A stretch of 64,000 bases of DNA, from assembly GCA_948567375.1 (NCBI GenBank), contig OX419756.1, forward strand, positions 46,390,333-46,454,332. The letters are read 5' to 3'. Below the pieces are notes generated by a model, which made no database searches, was not told the DNA's origin, and was given only the letters and a program-made list of their open reading frames with translations. The position numbers were made by a program, and so were the translations under genes. Below are positions 58,841 to 64,000 of the stretch, one piece after another; the first letter of the stretch is position 1; each line of letters starts with the position of its first letter. The DNA is from Lunularia cruciata (taxonomy: Eukaryota > Streptophyta > Marchantiopsida > Lunulariales > Lunulariaceae).

Positions 58841-59389
58841 GAAAACTTAACACAATTGACGTGAAAAACTACAATTAACCTATTGGTTATTTGTGGGGTG
58901 TGAAGAAGGTCCATTTGTGGTATTTTCAGGTCTTGTAAATCAAACCCAAAAAAAGGAGGCTTGCACATTGGTTTTGATATTCATTATTTGGGGGAGATAT
59001 CTTCCTATTGGCAAGGTAAGAAATCAAGTAAGGGACATGTATATTGCCTATTGGTGTGTTGTAGAATTGGCATTCTTGGCTTGCTATAATCAAGGAGCAT
59101 GCATCACTTTCAGTTTTCAATGGTTTTGTTACTTGGCTTTGTGAGTTATTGGAATGGAATGGCAATGAAAAGGATACTCTGGTACCAAAAGAGATCACTC
59201 AAATGAGGAAAAAAAGTGGAGTTTTTCTCATCCACCTTGGATGTATCATTGTGGAGTTATAGCATCATATGAATAGGTTGCTACAATAGTGTTGGAGTGG
59301 AGCCTTTGTACCACCAATGGACTAGTTTGATGATGATCCTTTAGAGTTTGTAACCTTGTCAACTTTGGAGACAATACTTATTGCTTGGA

Positions 59390-60250
59390 AATATCTAATG
59401 GAGTGATATACCTATTGGATTGTTTGGTGAGATCAACATTACACTACTTGTAGTATTGCAAACAAACATATGGGTTAAGAGGTACTTGTATGTGGAGAGG
59501 GATGAGATTGATAAACAATTATCTTTACACAATGTTACACATTTGAGATATTGGTATCTTGAGTTATTACCAATGTCAACAATTAGGGATTACCTAAAGA
59601 CCTAATATCAAACATTTTGTTGTTGGGTGCACAAGATCTAGAAAGCCATGATATTATTCATTTGGTGAGTTTTGTATGGCCATGTCAAGGATATACACAT
59701 GTTTGCAAGATCTTCATTCTAGTGTGCTTTGGGAGATATTATGTTTAATAAAACATCTCTAGGTTTATTAGGTAGTTTACATAGCATAAATTTTAGAGAA
59801 TGTCATTTTGATGGCAAAGAAAATATCAAGTCTAGTCTTGGATTTGCCTTGTAGTGTTGCTAGATGTGGCTAAAGTTAGATCTTGAGCCCATTCTCTTTA
59901 TCTTTGGTGGAAAAACTTTTACTTAAAGAGGTTCTACAATGTGCTTTTGATGGGATTCAACAACTATCTTACCTCACTATTGATGATATTTTTTATGTTG
60001 GGTGTCACTCTCACATGGTGAGAGCAATTGATATACCATCCTTGGTAGTGGTGAACTCTGTAGTGCAGCCTAGAGCCGCTTTTCCCACACTCATGATTTT
60101 ACTATCCTCTTATGCTTATTGGAATAACCATAGGAATAAGGTCTTGGACTTGTTTTGGACTCATAATTATAGCAATTGATAGAGCCCAATGTCAATAAGA
60201 GAGAGTGGGAAATGGATTTCCATATCAATAGTACCTCCATGTAGGAAGTA
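59390..60250 (+). pseudogene. older copy methyltransferase
   Basis: Matches element D through the motif I region near 59415-59455 (degraded), RYLYVERDEIDKQ, TTATTACCAATGTCAACA, a WPCQG codon run near 59680-59692, a shifted LENV near 59794-59806, the VAKVRS.AHSLYLWW region near 59868-59905, and QPRAAFPTLM near 60068-60097. Stops and shifts throughout. The motif X part is cut by the LTR B fragment at 60259 and reappears near 60775. Its presence shows the domain was in the family before the two copies separated. Confidence 0.8.
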
Positions 60251-60258
60251 TTAGTGTT

Positions 60259-60740
60259 TGTAATACCATTAGTTAGATAAATTATCTAGATGTGGAAATT
60301 GGCTTGGTAATATCTTTAGAATTATTATATACAATGGTGTAAGTAGATCAGACAGAAGTGTCCCCAATAGAATACTTCCACTAATAGTGTAGAGGCCAAA
60401 AATACCCTAAAAATTTTGGAGCCAATTTTGGTGGTCTAAACAAATGAATTAAGCCTTGAAAATAGAAATCTTCCTTCCTCTCTAAGAAAAGGGGCATTTT
60501 CTCATCTTTCTCTTGTTTGTCTCACCAAGATCTTTCTAATAATACCTCACACATGTTATTATGAGCTTCCTACAAGAAGATTCCCCAAAGATTTTGTTTG
60601 GTCAAACTTGTTTGACCAACCAAATAAGACAAGGATTGACATGTCACCAATCCATGTAGCTAATCTTAGAGTATAGCTCATTGACATGTCACCATTCCAT
60701 GCATTTGGTTATGGGTTTAGCTACAAGAGTCTCCAACTTT
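60259..60740 (+). repeat. LTR family B fragment in the older methyltransferase
   Basis: Starts TGTAATACCATTAG and follows the plus-orientation copy at 50434 through 'ggtaatatct', 'aagtagatcaga', the 'agccaattttgg' block and 'gttgaccaaccaaat', then breaks off near 60740 without the R/U5 end. Confidence 0.7.
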
Positions 60741-61329
60741 AAAGAAAATTACCTCTACTTTGGCTACCAACTCCACATGAAGTATTTGACCTAGATTGTG
60801 AGCCTTGGATTGGCTGAGTAACATATGATACACTTGACAAACATCACTACTTGGATACTTGTGAGTTTTGTTTGAGTACATATCATTCAAACCTATGCTT
60901 GGAATGATGGATAAAGTGTGCATGTTATTCTTGGTACACAACAAGTAACTAATAGTGAGAGTGGTCTACTTGGGGTACATCCAAGTGAGTGAGATCTTCT
61001 TGTGATACATCATTAATTTACTTGGGATGCAACTAGAGGATGTGTGGAGCTTGTAATCAAAGTAGAGGGAGTTTTTGCTCTAAATTTGGGGACTCTTGCA
61101 ATTGGGGGTTTAGTATTCCTCCCAAGGCCCCAATATAACAACTAATCAGGGTGTCCTCCACCTCTATAGCAATTACAAAGGATACTCGGGATTAAAACAT
61201 TGGACCCAAGCATACAAGAGTGGAAAGATAAAGAGTTTGGAGACTCTCAAGGATTGACATGAGTTATTTGTCTTTTGTATGAAGGATTTGGATGCTCTAA
61301 AATAATTTGAAATTTGAATTTAGTTTACT

Positions 61330-63140
61330 AGTGATACATTAATTTTCTCATGTCCTTATAGAAATAGAGAGAACCTTGATTCAAAGCCAAAATAAAGACC
61401 TTTTTGAGGCTAGTGTGGCAGAGATTTTCTACAAAGAATATGCTTTAGCTGCAATGATGCCAACCAAGAAGGATATGCATTGCAACTACAAAAATAGACA
61501 AATGTGTGGAGATTATCATCTAATCAACTTATAGACTAGAGTTGGTTGGTATACTATGCTTACACCAAGGAGTTTTTTCATGTAATTGAGCATGCAAAGG
61601 TCTTCAATACTTTGGATCTTTGAGCAAGATATCATCAATTGCCAATCATGGAAGACATGATTGGCAACAAGAAAACATTTTGGATAACTGATCCTCGTGG
61701 TAAAGATGTATTGTATCAATTATGGGTTTCTATATTTAGGTTAAAGAACATTCTTATTAAGTTTTAGAGGATCATGGACAAAATCCTACTGAGATTGGAT
61801 TTAATTCTTACTACATTGATGATACTTCAGTCTATATCACTACTATGGAGTAGCATGAGAGAGATTTGTTGTAGGTGTTTGAGGGATTGAGATTTCATGG
61901 ATTCAAATTACATCTTGGGAACTGCAAACTTTTCCAAGAGCAAGTTGAGTATTTGGATCACAATGTCAATAATGGTGGACTTGGTGTTCAATAAACCAAG
62001 GTGGAGGCTATTTCATGTATTCTTTGGCCTACAAATGTGAGTAGAGTGCAAGTATTCCTTGGGTTACAACCTTATTTCACCAATATGTAAGAGGATTGAG
62101 TGAATTGCTAAGTTCTTTATCAAGCTTACACATGATAGTTGTTGGGAAGATGAGCAGGAGAGAGATTTTATAAAGCTTAAGCAAAGGTTGATATCTACCC
62201 CTATTCTTATGAGATCAATTGAGGATATAGATTTTAGGTCCATACTATTTGGAGTACTTTGGAGCTTGGAGCAATGCCTACAATAGGATGATGAGGGAAA
62301 GGAGTTTGAGGTGAGGAAGAATGCTAAGCAATAGTGTGGGCAGTAGCACATTTTTTATTTTACCTATTTGGTAGTCTCTTCATTCTCATCATTGATCATC
62401 AACCATTGGTAAAATGGTATGAATACCAATGTATGGCAGTTTGTTGCTTGATATAAGAATGAGTTATAGCATCATTCAATGCTCCTACACCACAATTATA
62501 CCCACTAATTACCCTTGGATTGTGTAACCACCAGAGTTTGCTTTTTGTTAGACCTTTATCACTAATTGTGAGACAATATTTCATATGTTTTAGTTATGGT
62601 TGAGCACTTCTCCAAATGGATTATTTTGGTGGCACTTCCCAACAATTCCAATTAAGGTAAATCTTACTCATTCTTGGATTCAATTCTTATTCATTTTGGT
62701 GCACAAACTAAGGACTTGATTGATCAGGTTATAAGGTTTGTATGAGAGTTTCAAATCTTGTTTTTCTAGGTCTTGATTGATCATTGTACTACCTCCCAAT
62801 GTCACCTTGAGGTAGATGGCTTAGTGGAGAGAGTGGTTCAAATGGTGAAGAAGGGATTGTGTAATTATGGTTTGTAAAGAGGCCACTTGGAAAATTAGAT
62901 CTCCAATTACCTTGGTTGGCTATGTACTATGAGTTCATTTGGCAAGTCTCCCTATCATCCTTCTCTCCCTACTTCTTACTCTATGGATGAGATCTGTATT
63001 TACCTAATAGCATTAGTTGTGATGTAACTATAGTTTTGGACTTGGATGATCCAGATATATCCGTGAGCACATGTTCTCAAAGAGTAGAGATCTTTCAACA
63101 AGTGGTACCAATGACCTTTGAGACCTTAGTGATTGCTCAA
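61330..63140 (+). pseudogene. older copy RT, RNase H fragment and integrase
   Basis: RT segments recognisable at 61430-61520 (MMPTKKDMHCNYKNR, then RQMCGDY), 61600-61640 (TLDL*ARYHQLPI) and 61805-61825 (YYIDDTSVY). RNase H survives only to about 62405, with the start of 'TDHQP' text, and is then joined to integrase sequence from 62410. The integrase core at 62540-62860 keeps 'MVEHFSKWI' and 'DGLVERVVQMVKKGL'. Many stops. Confidence 0.75.
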
Positions 63141-63412
63141 CATAGGGATACCTTACATTATGCCACTATTTAAGGAGGAGGTTATAGATTCTTGATATGC
63201 TGGTTCCATCTAGGTGATTATCTGTATCTATAGTAAACTACAACAACTCTTGATGTAACTATAGACCACATTATCTTAGAAGTGTACAAGTTTTGCCTTT
63301 GGAGGACATGATGGTGTGTTTTAGAAGGATCATGTGCACAATTTTGTGCCATGCTACCTCCTAAAAATTTATGGCATGATAGACCCCAACTTGGCAATAA
63401 AACATATTGGCT

Positions 63413-63545
63413 TGTAGTGTATTTTATGTGGCTCTTTCAGTGGAGCTATTACATTGGTGTGTGATAGCTATTCAAGAAGATGGCATATTTGACCCCTTCC
63501 CTTATGATGAATCCTTAGGGGCAGTGGTTATGTCCTTCATATATT
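63413..63545 (+). pseudogene. older copy PHD-like domain
   Basis: Reads CILCGSFSGAIT, LVCDSYSRRWH and, after a small deletion, GQWLCPS. The Tyr at the fourth zinc-ligand position (63469-63471) is the same as in element D, so it predates their split. Confidence 0.7.
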
Positions 63546-63826
63546 TGATGCTATAGCTAGTCTACTCTTATGTGATATTGATTGCAAGTATGTGAATAAC
63601 AATAGGATTTGATAGAAACCAATCTTGTGATCTTTTCTCATCATAAGACATATCACATACTTGGAGTAGATTGCTATCTAGAGTGAGATGGACCTAACCT
63701 CAACTAGGGAGGAACTAGTGTGTGTTTGGAGTTTATGTGTAACTTCTATATGAGTTGTGCTTCTATAGTATATGATATTGACAATGATGTATGTTGAGTA
63801 GCTATGTATACGCACAAAAGCTATCA

Positions 63827-64000
63827 TGGCATTTATAGAATCAAAGCTATTTTGCTACAATGCTGGAGTGATAGTTTTGGTGGTCATCATGTTATCACTA
63901 GTTGCTTAGGGACTACTTAGTGGCAACAAGATATGGTATTTTGTTGACTGATTGCATCATCATTGAACTGCCATTCACCTTATCAAATGTGCCATTATGG
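63827..64000 (+). repeat. older copy 3' LTR, cut by window edge
   Basis: TGGCATTTATAGAATCAAAG... matches 51721 onward ('caaagctagtttgttat', 'gtgatcattttggtggtca', 'gggactacttagtgg'). Preceded by the ~100-bp block homologous to 49110-49215 in element D. Confidence 0.75.

Larger units (their letters stand above)
57535..58967. mobile_element. 1.43-kb terminal-inverted-repeat element nested in the older Ty3 copy
   Basis: Left end TGTGCAAGCCTTCTT (57535-57549); right end AAGGAGGCTTGCACA (58953-58967), inverted complements with one mismatch. Comparing with the uninterrupted site in element D leaves either no duplication or a 2-bp AT duplication. Inside are a large hairpin (57667-57873) and a tandem array (58380-58840). 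No transposase frame, so it is non-autonomous. Class unknown. Confidence 0.65.
51721..64000 (+). mobile_element. older, decayed copy of the methyltransferase Ty3 element (runs past window edge)
   Basis: Collinear with element D: 5' LTR from TGACATTTG (51721) to about 52150; leader with the tRNA-Arg-like segment (53311-53384); gag 54530-56760; protease 57190-57530; methyltransferase 59390-60180; RT 61330-62130; RNase H fragment 62150-62405; integrase 62440-63140; PHD-like 63413-63545; 3' LTR from 63827. Every domain has multiple stops and shifts. Insertions: LTR B at 53895-54396, LTR B at 55637-56398, a TIR element at 57535-58967 and an LTR B fragment at 60259-60740. A deletion near 62408 removed the end of RNase H and the integrase zinc region. 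Confidence 0.85.

Overview
The window is nuclear DNA of a land plant. It has spliced genes, a plant-type sugar-phosphate/phosphate translocator, and stacked LTR and non-LTR retroelements. Nothing in it is bacterial. The lineage cannot be fixed from sequence alone. A seed-free plant (bryophyte, lycophyte or fern) is my guess, because the Ty3 element here carries a DNA methyltransferase and the non-LTR element looks endonuclease-tailed rather than like a typical angiosperm LINE. That lineage call is inference.

Layout. 1-15 kb: nested, heavily decayed Ty3/gypsy debris on both strands. It includes a chromodomain-bearing family (LTR family A), a second LTR family (B) and a third ~700-bp repeat (C). 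15.3-18.9 kb: a minus-strand non-LTR reverse transcriptase gene split by a C repeat. 19.5-30 kb: the only clearly genic island, more GC-rich, with (i) a plus-strand gene for a multi-span membrane protein ending in cysteine-rich repeats and (ii) a four-exon minus-strand translocator gene whose splice junctions all join in frame to give 335 residues. 30-37.8 kb: AT-rich DNA with only short tandem duplications. 37.9-50 kb: a broken coiled-coil coding unit containing a solo LTR A and a nearly complete Ty3 element (39908-49776). 50.4-64 kb: a solo LTR B, then a second, much older copy of the same Ty3 element (from 51721 past the right edge), itself hit by three B insertions and a 1.4-kb terminal-inverted-repeat element.

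The main discovery is that Ty3 element. Between protease and reverse transcriptase, in the same reading frame, it carries a DNMT3-like C5-cytosine methyltransferase domain (motif I, PCQ, ENV and the AxRVxxRAH...WTN motif). It ends in a PHD-finger-like domain instead of a chromodomain. Both copies share this architecture, including a Tyr in place of the fourth PHD zinc ligand. In-frame stops in the better copy are all TAG or TGA, as C-to-T decay of CAG and CGA codons would give. A second notable signal is the U3 of LTR family A, which contains perfect heat-shock-element arrays (GAAnnTTCnnGAA) upstream of a TATA box.
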